This document shows positions 16,401 through 22,905 of a stretch of DNA of 29,999 nt, one piece after another. A program made the translations under genes and the position numbers. How positions within the stretch are numbered: position 1 is the stretch's first letter; every line of letters starts with the position of its first letter. The stretch lies in the NCBI GenBank assembly GCA_964631175.1, contig CAZVWH010000032.1, positions 1 to 29,999 on the forward strand, in the 5' to 3' direction. The notes under the pieces are model-generated. The model searched no databases, was not told where the DNA came from, and was given only the letters and a program-made list of their open reading frames with translations. The DNA is from CAZVWH01 sp964631175 (GTDB taxonomy: Bacteria > Planctomycetota > Phycisphaerae > Sedimentisphaerales > Anaerobacaceae).

Positions 16401-18025
16401 TACGGTTGTTGGGCCAATAGGGGGAGCGATTCAACAGGTAACCGTGCCACCACAATATCTTTAACCTGCGTTCTGCGCTCAACACCAATTTCATCCAGGA
16501 GCTGTGCATTTTCCGGGTCATCCAGAAGGATAAAGACATTGACCAGCCATTGGTCCTCGTCTTCGTCGTAGTAGAAGGAGATGAAATCGTATAATGATAC
16601 AAATTGTTCACTCTCAGGATTCTCGAAGCTTGATATTAAGAGTCGAGCCTCGGCATCCAATTTCAGCTCCCATGCCGGGCCGGTCGGCTCCGGTGCAGAC
16701 ACGGCCTCGTAGCCGATGCCGTCGTACCAGGTGCGAGCTGCACTGTTAAGATGTACCGGGTCGTCGTCGATATAGACGTTGATTGCCGTAGTAAGCCCCG
16801 TGGTGCCGAGATATACCTGCCACAAAGTTCTATTGTCCTCGGTCAACATCGGCACAGGCTCGGCAAAGTCATCGCCGTCGGCCACAGTCGCCTCCGAGCC
16901 GGGGTCATTGGCGATGAAAAGCGGTAAGTCACCCTCGCTGTCCGTCAACGAAGCCTGTATGCGCCACTGATCTCCGTCGGCCCAGAAGTAGGCGTACACG
17001 TTGTAGTCGCCCTCCGGCACCTCGACCAACGTTACCAGCCGCGGACAATCTTCCGTATTGCCGTCGCCCGCCCAGTCACCACCAGACTCAAATATGGTAC
17101 CTGAATTTGCAAATGCTCGCCAGCGCCAAAGACCATCGGCGCCGCTGCCACCGGTACCCACATCAACTGCCATAAAAAATTCGCCCGTGGCCAATGTGGT
17201 GTTGCCCACCTCACCATCAGCCGCATCGACATAGACGATTTCCGGGCCGGCTAAAATTTCACTTACCTGAAACTGGACTATCTCCGTCACAGATTTACCG
17301 TCACCAGTAGCTATAAACTGAAATAGCACAACAGTATCTCCGGTAAATTGGCCAATATTGTAGGACGTGGTTTCCCCGCAATTTAGTACAACACCATCCA
17401 GACAGTGCCACTCAATATTAGGATCTATAAAGAGAGTTTCATTAAGTTCCTCCAAGGGACGCAGCACATCCGTTGTAGTGTAGTAGACCTGCGTTATATA
17501 GATCGGTCCCATCGGATCTCTCGGGCCTTCATCTATTTGTAAGGGGTATCCACTCACTTCCCATCTTTGCCAGTTGTTGGACATGTTAAAATTCAGGTTA
17601 CCATTATCATCAATGATCCCATTAGTTGACACTGCGGGTCCAGCATCACCAAGGAATAATGCGTTCTTATCTGTCCAATAAGCATTAAGTACCGTTATAT
17701 GTTTTCCATGAGGGTGAACGTTAAAGCATGCCCATGTAGAATCATTGGGTTCGACTTGGCCGTTGGACCAGTGGATAACTGTACATTGCCCTTCTGGGTG
17801 AGTCACTTCGTAGTCTTTGAACTTTGCCCCCCCTGTATCTGTGGACGTTATTGCTTTTTTTACGTTAATGTCTCCTTTGAGTATCTTTGTCAAGTCAAAG
17901 GCCGTCTGGTCCATGTTGTTTTTGTATTTTTGTTGGCAATCCCATGCGAGCGCCTTAGAGCTGCAACTAATGATTATCCCAATGATAATCACAACTAATA
18001 TAAAACCTTTAATCTGTCGTAACAT
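13484..18025 (-). CDS. Large secreted S8 (subtilisin-family) protease with two LamG domains
   Basis: Extracellular or surface endopeptidase. With the start at 18025 it is about 1513 aa; that ATG follows AAGGAGGTG at seven bases, unlike the upstream ATG at 18061. A signal peptide is clear (MLRQIKGFILVVIIIGIIIS). IISC could be a lipobox, or ALA before Trp-Asp a signal peptidase I site. Residues about 30-500 are beta-rich with no named domain; about 500-575 resemble an inhibitor-type prodomain. The catalytic domain has Asp589 (VVDSGIDF), His645 (GHGTHVTG), oxyanion Asn in ASAGNAG, and Ser1021 (GTSMSAPHV), with a long insert between Asn and Ser in the position of a PA domain. Two concanavalin/LamG domains end the protein (about 1110-1310 and 1330-1510; GLIDDLMIYNRALS). 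They suggest binding to polysaccharide or cell surface. Confidence 0.93.
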   Translation of the reverse strand: MLRQIKGFILVVIIIGIIISCSSKALAWDCQQKYKNNMDQTAFDLTKILKGDINVKKAITSTDTGGAKFKDYEVTHPEGQCTVIHWSNGQVEPNDSTWACFNVHPHGKHITVLNAYWTDKNALFLGDAGPAVSTNGIIDDNGNLNFNMSNNWQRWEVSGYPLQIDEGPRDPMGPIYITQVYYTTTDVLRPLEELNETLFIDPNIEWHCLDGVVLNCGETTSYNIGQFTGDTVVLFQFIATGDGKSVTEIVQFQVSEILAGPEIVYVDAADGEVGNTTLATGEFFMAVDVGTGGSGADGLWRWRAFANSGTIFESGGDWAGDGNTEDCPRLVTLVEVPEGDYNVYAYFWADGDQWRIQASLTDSEGDLPLFIANDPGSEATVADGDDFAEPVPMLTEDNRTLWQVYLGTTGLTTAINVYIDDDPVHLNSAARTWYDGIGYEAVSAPEPTGPAWELKLDAEARLLISSFENPESEQFVSLYDFISFYYDEDEDQWLVNVFILLDDPENAQLLDEIGVERRTQVKDIVVARLPVESLPLLAQQPYVRFVETSTIQSLHMDASRPEIQADQVHQGINLPQPYEGEGVVVGVVDSGIDFTHADFSDSGGTRIQYLLEYTQGGGQNEWTKSQIDANPGSVTQRDADGAEGHGTHVTGTAAGGGKGNPIYRGIAPRADIIFVKGIRNASSSGGFDTADTTDACEYIFRKAQALGKPAVVNLSFGRHKGPHDGSSLYEQDLSNRTGPGKIIVASAGNAGWTNSYSAVHAGGAVVPNTTYGSVLLAAKDPTETKVNIWYDRGVISDVNVVAYKYIQNQFVKQASTGWYPVGWIIWPPLVRDSNGVVLGRVYIDAMTINDPRNGDGRIFLQIMNNGDPTVDIGQTAWLVAFKAQASGEVHMWPQLDGDAFLRGYSFSGVTSLPVDSSCTIGSPASAKKVISVGSYVTKNSWIDVDGTAHQWQGLLSENPLIGALSIFSSKGPTRDKRIAPDISAPGERIASALSSHLNEGIGYNRSYVVQGGDYRLMEGTSMSAPHVTGIVALMLEVNPNLDYDQVVNILQSTARSDGFTGTGLADNMFGAGKVDALAAVQATDAAKATPIHSYTFGDGTANDSIGSADGTLVGGAAVVSGALVTSAQDQWMEMPGNVIAMNTFNEVTIEAWYTPTAGANTGYTMLAYFGDSVNGLGSNGFFMTSAREDDKSRAAISIGNTSAPYNAESGADGPEYDDGILHHMVSTIDNTDITLYIDGVLCASTPLDPHNSISGISQNFAYLAKGGYDADPEWIGSIEEFNIYNKALSTGQVAANYAAGPQKAIPVDPGTGGLIAYYAMENSVNDCSGNVFNGTIYGDPNFVAGHDGMALDLDGNGDYVDCGYDPLFDVTTNEITVSAWVTIRSIANQWAAIAAKGEYAWRLGNASWDPRFHFGITIWSAPDTASLDGVTAVGYDEWHHAAGVFDGANIMVYLDGDLDVSAATTEPIGINNANMLIGDNPDSPGRYWDGLIDDLMIYNRALSKNEILYLAGN

Positions 18026-18660
18026 AATTATACACCTCCTTTTTTGCCCATTATTTGGCATTTTTGCAATTTGTAGTTACACAAACAAATAGATCAATTT
18101 CTTAAATATAATATTCCTCCATGAAACAATAAGTGAAAGATATATATGTTTTGGCCACACACCAAAACACCCATTGCCTTCGACGAGCATTCGGACTTTT
18201 AACTTTGGCGATGCTCGTCTCCGACAACCTCCATGAAAAATACAAGAAGACCTTACACCCTCCCGACTCCGCCTCGGCTTCGCCGGGCAAGCATCCAATT
18301 TGACCCTGGAAAATACAACGTTTTAGGGTCTGGTTTTCCACCTCCTTCCTTAGAAGCCATATATAGCTTCTACCTGAAGTGTAGATACACTTCCTCCACA
18401 GAATAGAAACTACCTTCCTTCAGCGGACTCACTTGAGCCGCTACCTTGTACTCATCACTCAATTAGTGCCCAATAATTGAAATGATACTTCTGTTGTTAG
18501 TTCGCACGATAAGCCTGCTCGGATATAAATAGAATTTGTCTGTGCTTAAAGACATGAAACATTTCACAATATGCTCCGTATTACAGCTTCACCCGATACC
18601 TCCCGATTTATGCCTGCCAAACGGGCGGTATTTATCCAATGGTTGTACCCGCAGTGATGA
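18026..18660 (-). promoter_or_regulatory. Long structured leader of the S8 protease gene (candidate cis-acting RNA)
   Basis: From the predicted promoter to the start codon the minus strand holds about 635 nt without a credible gene but with many stems: ATACC-g-CCCG/CGGG-a-GGTAT (18596-18631), AGCGG..CTCA/TGAG..CCGCT near 18421-18441, GAAGTGTA/TACACTTC near 18376-18393, AGAAGC/GCTTCT near 18353-18372, a pseudoknot at 18302-18339, and GACGAGCAT/ATGCTCGTC (18182-18219). Three consecutive hairpins are separated by AAGGAAGG or GGAGGAAG spacers. It matches no riboswitch class I can name. Part of it (18268-18297) resembles a dispersed GC-rich repeat, so a repeat-array origin is the alternative. Confidence 0.45.
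18302..18339 (-). other. H-type pseudoknot candidate in the protease leader
   Basis: Two interleaved stems: GACCCT/AGGGTC (18302-18307 with 18325-18330) and GGAAAA/TTTTCC (18308-18313 with 18333-18338). The arms alternate (1,2,1,2), which is pseudoknot order, and two arms abut so that coaxial stacking is possible. They could also be mutually exclusive switching hairpins. Confidence 0.5.
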
Positions 18661-18666
18661 TCTTTC

Positions 18667-18695
18667 AATATACCACATACCGAGATACATTTCAA
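18667..18695 (-). promoter_or_regulatory. Candidate promoter of the S8 protease leader
   Basis: On the minus strand TTGAAA (18690-18695) and TATATT (18667-18672) are exactly 17 bases apart. This is the best sigma-70-like match upstream of the protease and implies the long leader. Confidence 0.5.
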
Positions 18696-18783
18696 GTTTT
18701 TTTGTGTCACTTTATCTGTCCCCGGTTCTGGATCGGGATTATGTGCGGACCTGCTTTGCAGGACTATTTTAAATAGACCCCTC

Positions 18784-18838
18784 GGCTGCGCTCGGGGCGA
18801 CGAGAGTGTAGCTGGGCTGCGCTCGGGGCGACGAGAGT
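18784..18838. repeat. Tandem repeat, two copies with 31-bp period
   Basis: GGCTGCGCTCGGGGCGACGA begins both units; they are identical for 24 bases (18784-18807 and 18815-18838). A further CTCGG overlaps the left end. The repeats lie just beyond the 3' end of the YbaK-type gene; they do not contain a T-run. The surrounding 18696-18861 region has no gene. Confidence 0.8.
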
Positions 18839-18861
18839 ATTATCCGGCCGCTATGCACAAA

Positions 18862-19326
18862 TTACGAGGTCATGTGATAGCTGAATTCGAGGACGTTGGG
18901 CGCAACCAGCTTCTTGTAATCGGCCATGCTCATCCGTATAGCTTTTTCATGCGAGCCGGCCTGGAATATGATATGGTCGTCCTGCTCCATAGCCTTATCT
19001 ATGATCGTGGCCATATCATACAAATTGCCAAAAGGCGGCTCTGCTCCCAAATCGCAGTCGGGCAAGAGCTTTGCCATCTGGTCTTCTCCGACCAGCTCAA
19101 CTGATTTGGCACCCAACTGGCTCTTTAACTTACGCAGATCAATTTTATAACACGCTGAGAGAACGCACATTATGTTCTTACCATCAGCTTCGACGACCAC
19201 CGGCTTGGCTACGTATCTACCCGGCTCATGCTCCTCCGCCGCCATGTGTTGTGCGGTAAAGGCCGGCTTGTGTTCGGTAACTTCGTAGCTGACGCCCTCT
19301 TTATCCAAAAATTCTATAACTCGCAT
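18862..19326 (-). CDS. YbaK/EbsC-domain aminoacyl-tRNA deacylase-like protein
   Basis: Probably hydrolyses mischarged aminoacyl-tRNA in trans, as do YbaK (Cys-tRNA-Pro) and ProXp relatives. The 154-aa protein is a single YbaK domain. It opens with a thioredoxin-unrelated VIEFLDKEGVSYEVTEHK segment, then KPVVVEADGK with the family's conserved Lys, VLSACYKIDLRKLK, and a Gly-rich PPFGNLYDMATIIDKA that matches the PFG motif of the family. The start ATG follows AGGAG at seven bases. The gene stands alone, divergent from the BASS transporter. Which tRNA it edits cannot be told; many short stand-alone members of this type have no assigned substrate. Confidence 0.87.
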   Translation of the reverse strand: MRVIEFLDKEGVSYEVTEHKPAFTAQHMAAEEHEPGRYVAKPVVVEADGKNIMCVLSACYKIDLRKLKSQLGAKSVELVGEDQMAKLLPDCDLGAEPPFGNLYDMATIIDKAMEQDDHIIFQAGSHEKAIRMSMADYKKLVAPNVLEFSYHMTS

Positions 19327-19482
19327 CTTCTATCTCCTAACAAATCCCCAAAATCATCCGCGAAAATCTCAAACCTAATTGTATTTACCCGTGAAGATTC
19401 ACTCTGTCAATTGCCAATATAAAAATCGACAGGTCGGCTCCCGGATACCCTCAGATAAATCAAGACACTAAATTTTTTGGCA

Positions 19483-19511
19483 TTGGCATCAGTCTTGCAC
19501 CCAGGTTATAC
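19483..19511 (+). promoter_or_regulatory. Candidate promoter of the BASS transporter gene
   Basis: TTGGCA (19483-19488) and TTATAC (19506-19511) have a 17-bp spacer. The predicted start of transcription, near 19518, is only about five bases before the ATG at 19523, implying a leaderless or nearly leaderless mRNA. Confidence 0.5.
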
Positions 19512-19522
19512 TCTCAAACATT

Positions 19523-20446
19523 ATGTTTGAGAAAATCCTGTCTTTTTATACAAAGAACTTTGCTGTTTGGGTAATAATCTTTGGCGTGTTAGCGTACTTG
19601 TTTCCACAGCCTTTCGCGATTTTAAAGCCCGGATATGATTGGTTCTTTGCTTTAACTATGTTCGGCATCGGCGCGGTGCTAAACATCGAAGACTTCCGGC
19701 GCATCGCAGCTAAGCCGAGCATCGTACTGATAGGAAGCTGTGCACAGTTTACTATTATGCCGTTAGGAGCTTTTGCACTGGCGAATATATTTAATTTGCC
19801 GCCGGAGGTGGCTGTCGGATTGATACTGACCGGCTCGGCGCCGGGTGCGATGGCAAGTAACGTGATGAGCTATATCGCCAAAGCCGACACGGCTTATTCG
19901 GTTTCACTAACGACCGTTTCTACATTGCTGTGTCCGGTGCTGACGCCTGGACTGACACTTATTTTAGCACACTCTCGGCTCGAAGTTCCTTTCTGGCAGA
20001 TGATGTTGAGTGTCATCAATATGGTGGTAGTACCACTATTTATTGGATTTGGAGTGAGACATTTCTTCAAAGAAAGAGTTGAAAAAGTGTTGGCGGTATT
20101 TCCGGCGATATCGGTTACATTTATTATATTTATCTGCTCATTAGTGATAGCACTTAACAAGGATCGGCTGGGTCAGGTGACGGGGCTGGTTTTGACGGCT
20201 GCGGTTATATTAAATATCTATGGGATGTTGGCCGGCTATGGTATTGGCACGGCTTTTCGGATGGTACCGATCAGAAGACGTACTCTGTCGATTGAGATCG
20301 GGATGCAAAACGCTGGATTAGGAACAGCCCTGGCATTGAAGCATTTTGGCGAAGAAGCAGCTTTGCCGGCAGCAGCCTTCGTTTTTATCTGCATTATCAC
20401 AGCATCCGTTATGGCGAGATTTTGGCAAAGAGAACACGCCGAATAA
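19523..20446 (+). CDS. Bile acid:sodium symporter (BASS) family transporter
   Basis: Inner-membrane, probably sodium-coupled, uptake system for an organic anion. The 307-aa protein shows about nine or ten hydrophobic helices in the BASS arrangement. Motifs include FALTMFGIGAVLNIEDF in the second helix region, GLILTGSAPGAMASNV (first crossover helix; family form G-P-G-G--SN) and EIGMQNAGLGTALA (second crossover helix, with the residues that bind sodium in ASBT-type structures). Bacterial BASS proteins carry pantoate, 2-oxo acids or sulfonates as well as bile acids, so the substrate is unknown. There is no Shine-Dalgarno sequence; the promoter almost abuts the ATG. Confidence 0.92.
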   Translation: MFEKILSFYTKNFAVWVIIFGVLAYLFPQPFAILKPGYDWFFALTMFGIGAVLNIEDFRRIAAKPSIVLIGSCAQFTIMPLGAFALANIFNLPPEVAVGLILTGSAPGAMASNVMSYIAKADTAYSVSLTTVSTLLCPVLTPGLTLILAHSRLEVPFWQMMLSVINMVVVPLFIGFGVRHFFKERVEKVLAVFPAISVTFIIFICSLVIALNKDRLGQVTGLVLTAAVILNIYGMLAGYGIGTAFRMVPIRRRTLSIEIGMQNAGLGTALALKHFGEEAALPAAAFVFICIITASVMARFWQREHAE

Positions 20447-20488
20447 ATCGGCAGGTTAAATATTTTTTCAGATTGTTTCTTAATGGTG

Positions 20489-20516
20489 TTGAATTTAATG
20501 ACGAAAAATCTATAAT
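20489..20516 (+). promoter_or_regulatory. Sigma-70 promoter of asd
   Basis: TTGAAT (20489-20494) and a consensus TATAAT (20511-20516) with a 16-bp spacer. The leader to the asd ATG would be about 140 nt and contains a GGGCAG/CTGCCC hairpin (about 20538-20560) and the repeat at 20607. Confidence 0.68.
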
Positions 20517-20606
20517 ATAAGGGTTGTACGTTTAGTGGGCAGTCGTTGCTTGGCTGCCCTTTGAGCTATATATGTGTGTCTCGATTGTGAAAGGGTCCAC
20601 GCTTTG

Positions 20607-20630
20607 ACTTCGACGAGCTCGGTCGAGTCG
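20607..20630. repeat. Dispersed repeat upstream of asd
   Basis: ACTTCGACGAGCTCGGTCGA plus AGTCG, a near-palindrome around GAGCTC. It matches the copy embedded in the dnaX coding region (2197-2220) at 22 of 24 bases. Confidence 0.7.
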
Positions 20631-20663
20631 CGGGAATTCAAAGGTAATTGAGGAGATTTTTAT

Positions 20664-21665
20664 ATGGGTCCAAATTTGGCCATAGCGGGAGTGACGGGTG
20701 CGGTAGGACAGGAATTCCTGAAAATTTTAGAGGAGAGGGATTTTCCGTTTGATTCGCTAAAAATGCTGGCAAGCACCCGGTCAGCCGGCAAGAAAATCGA
20801 GTTCAAGAACAAGACATATATCGTTGAAGAGATGACCAAGAACAGCTTCAATCGAGTCGATATAGCACTGTTTAGTGCCGGCGGCAGCCGAAGCAAGGAA
20901 TTTGCGCCGTCGGCGGTTGAGGCCGGCGCGGTGGTGGTGGATAATACATCGGCGTTCAGAATGGACCCGGAGGTGCCGCTGGTCGTTCCGGAAATAAATC
21001 CGCAGAAAATCAAGGAGCACAAAGGTATAATCGCCAATCCGAACTGCTCTACAATCGTCGGTATCGTACCGGTTTGGCCACTTCATAAGGCTAATCCGAT
21101 AAAGAGAATGGTCGTTAGCACGTACCAGGCGGCAAGCGGAGCAGGTACGCAGGCGATGCAGGAACTTGAAAGCCAGTCGCATGAGATACTCGACGGGAAA
21201 GAGCCGACCTGCGAGGCGTTCCCTTACCCGATAGCGTTTAACGTTTTCAGCCATAATTCCGAGCTGGGGCCAAATGGCTACAACCTGGAAGAAATAAAGA
21301 TGGTCCGCGAGACCCGCAAGATATTCGATTGTCCTGATATTGCGATTACCTGCACGTGCATTCGCGTCCCGGTATTCAGGGCACACAGCGAGAGCATCAA
21401 TCTGGAATTTACCGACTCGATTACGCCGGATGAGGTCAGAAACCTCCTGAGCACTGCGCCCGGCGTGAAGGTTTTAGACGACCGTGAGCATAACCGTTTT
21501 CCGATGCCGATTGATGCAGCCGGCAAGGACGACATCTTCGTTGGTCGAATTCGGCAGGATGAGTCCATACCCGAAAATCGCGGCATCAATATCTGGGTCT
21601 CCGGCGACCAGTTGCGAAAAGGTGCAGCCTTAAATGCAATCCAAATTGCGGAAAAGTTACTGTAA
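20664..21665 (+). CDS. asd: Aspartate-semialdehyde dehydrogenase
   Basis: NADPH-dependent reductive dephosphorylation of aspartyl phosphate to aspartate semialdehyde, the branch point to lysine/diaminopimelate, threonine and methionine. The 333-aa protein has the NADP-binding Rossmann motif GVTGAVGQEFL at residues 8-18, FSAGGSRSKEFA, VVDNTSAFRM, and the active-site Cys in ANPNCSTI. The catalytic-domain QAASGAGTQAM and a Cys-rich CTCIRVPVFRAHSE with the conserved Arg and acid/base His follow. Length is normal. GAGGAG lies eight bases before the ATG. No dapA, lysC or hom is adjacent; the next gene is truA, across a repeat-filled gap. Confidence 0.96.
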   Translation: MGPNLAIAGVTGAVGQEFLKILEERDFPFDSLKMLASTRSAGKKIEFKNKTYIVEEMTKNSFNRVDIALFSAGGSRSKEFAPSAVEAGAVVVDNTSAFRMDPEVPLVVPEINPQKIKEHKGIIANPNCSTIVGIVPVWPLHKANPIKRMVVSTYQAASGAGTQAMQELESQSHEILDGKEPTCEAFPYPIAFNVFSHNSELGPNGYNLEEIKMVRETRKIFDCPDIAITCTCIRVPVFRAHSESINLEFTDSITPDEVRNLLSTAPGVKVLDDREHNRFPMPIDAAGKDDIFVGRIRQDESIPENRGINIWVSGDQLRKGAALNAIQIAEKLL

Positions 21666-21676
21666 ATTACAGTGGT

Positions 21677-22000
21677 CAGGAGTCAGAATTCAGGAATCAG
21701 AATGAAAAGACCATCCGATTTCGTAATTCGTTGTTTAGAGTTCATTACAATTGACGATGGATTAAAATCCTAATATCTAAATTCTAAATCCGAAACAATA
21801 TCTAAATTCAAAATTTAAATGTTCAAAATTCTTATTTCGGTGATTAGAATTTTGGTCATTAGGATTTATTTAGGATTTAGAGATTAGAATTTAGGATTTG
21901 AAGTCGGCAGTCAGACCCAACAATGAGGAACGAGGCACGAAAGCTATTGGAAGGTTATTCGCGTTCTATTCTGACTTCTGTCTCCTGACTCCTGACTCCT
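21677..22000. repeat. Nested inverted-repeat block between asd and truA
   Basis: Outer arms are words of the type CAGGAGTCAGAATTCAGG (21677-21703) and its complement TCTCCTGACTCCTGACTCCT (within 21968-22000). Inner arms are CCTAATATCTAAATTCTAAA (from 21769) and GGATTTAGAGATTAGAATTT (from 21872). Between them are AT-rich variants of TCTAAATTC. There is no gene. The truA ATG begins seven bases after the right outer arm and has no Shine-Dalgarno. Confidence 0.75.
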
Positions 22001-22007
22001 TTCTTAA

Positions 22008-22844
22008 ATGGCCGTTCGCAATATAAAACTGACAATAGCATACGACGGCAGTGACTATCACGGCTGGCAAATCCAGCCTGAACGAAGAACCATTCAGGGT
22101 GAGCTTATCAAGGCGATAAGCGAGCTGATCGGCTGGAAAGTAAGGGTCTGCGGAGCCAGCAGAACAGATGCAGGTGTCAGTGCCGTCGGACAGGTAGCTT
22201 TAATCCAGATTGATTCGCCCATACCAACCGAGAACCTCGCTAAAGCAATCAATGACAGGCTCCCTTCGGATATTGCAGTTCGTGAGGCTGTTGAGACTCC
22301 GCTTGGCTTCGATATTATTGGTGCTGTAAAAAGCAAGTTGTATCGGTACACAATCTACACCGGCAAGGTTCCGCCGGTTCTACAGATAAGGCACTGCTGG
22401 CACGTGCCGGCTAAGCTCGACACCGCCGCGATGGCCGAAGCTGCTAAAATGTTAGTCGGAACGATGGACTTCAAATCATTTGCAACGGCAGACGATAAGC
22501 GAGAAAATAAAGTGCGAACAATCTTTCGTTGTGATGTCGTTTCGTCGTGCGTGATGCGTGATGCGTATTGCGAGAAAGAAAAAACGGATTCATGCTTTCG
22601 CAGGAATGACGATACGCAATACGCGATACGCGATACGCAGTACGAAGATGACTGGGTGTATATTGATGTCGAAGGTGACAGTTTCCTGTATAATATGGTC
22701 AGAAATATTGTCGGCACGCTCGTTGAGGTTGGCATCGGCAGATGGAAGCCGCAGATGTTGAGCGAGACTTTACAGGCAAAAGACCGAAGGGCAGCAGGGC
22801 CGATGGCCCCCGCGGCTGGATTGTGCCTAATGAGAATAGAGTAA
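22008..22844 (+). CDS. truA: tRNA pseudouridine(38-40) synthase TruA, with an in-frame insertion
   Basis: Isomerises uridines 38-40 in the tRNA anticodon arm. The 278-aa protein opens with IKLTIAYDGSDYHGWQ, and has the catalytic Asp54 in SRTDAGVSAVGQ, FKSFATADD, and the C-terminal DSFLYNMVRNIVGTLVEVG. Between CDVV and DDWVYIDVEG, where homologues have only a few residues, there are about 35 extra residues (179-213), Cys- and Arg-rich and encoded entirely by dispersed-repeat sequence. The frame is kept and every catalytic segment is intact, so the enzyme is probably active. The insertion falls at a surface loop between beta strands. The start ATG has no ribosome-binding site and lies seven bases past a repeat block. 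Confidence 0.94.
   Translation: MAVRNIKLTIAYDGSDYHGWQIQPERRTIQGELIKAISELIGWKVRVCGASRTDAGVSAVGQVALIQIDSPIPTENLAKAINDRLPSDIAVREAVETPLGFDIIGAVKSKLYRYTIYTGKVPPVLQIRHCWHVPAKLDTAAMAEAAKMLVGTMDFKSFATADDKRENKVRTIFRCDVVSSCVMRDAYCEKEKTDSCFRRNDDTQYAIRDTQYEDDWVYIDVEGDSFLYNMVRNIVGTLVEVGIGRWKPQMLSETLQAKDRRAAGPMAPAAGLCLMRIE
22542..22646. repeat. Palindromic repeat inserted in truA
   Basis: Left arm 22546-22572 (CGTGCGTGATGCGTGATGCG and on) and right arm 22614-22644 (ACGCAATACGCGATACGCGA and on) are complementary. Between them lies GATTCATGCTTTCGCAGGAA with TGACG, another common dispersed unit, so one repeat appears nested in another. The total is about 105 bases, exactly 35 codons. Confidence 0.85.
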
Positions 22845-22847
22845 TAA

Positions 22848-22902
22848 AGAAGGAGACAGGAGATAAAAGGTCTGTATTCTGTCTCCTGTATTCTGTCTTC
22901 TT
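22848..22902. repeat. Hairpin repeat between truA and the glycosyltransferase
   Basis: GGAGACAG (22852-22859) pairs with CTGTCTCC (22879-22886), with a further CTGTCTTCTT copy after it. The words are those of the outer arms upstream of truA. It ends four bases before the next ATG, leaving no Shine-Dalgarno there either. Confidence 0.65.
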
Positions 22903-22905
22903 TAC

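Noticed and set aside
18077..18341. Two overlapping short minus-strand frames (73 and 79 codons) upstream of the protease
   Set aside because: Their sequences come from the hairpin-rich leader and a GC-rich repeat; no homology is evident and the two frames compete for the same DNA.
22546..22644. Possible small CRISPR-like array of GCGATAC units in truA
   Set aside because: The units are 7-8 bases, without spacers, arranged as an inverted repeat inside a coding gene.
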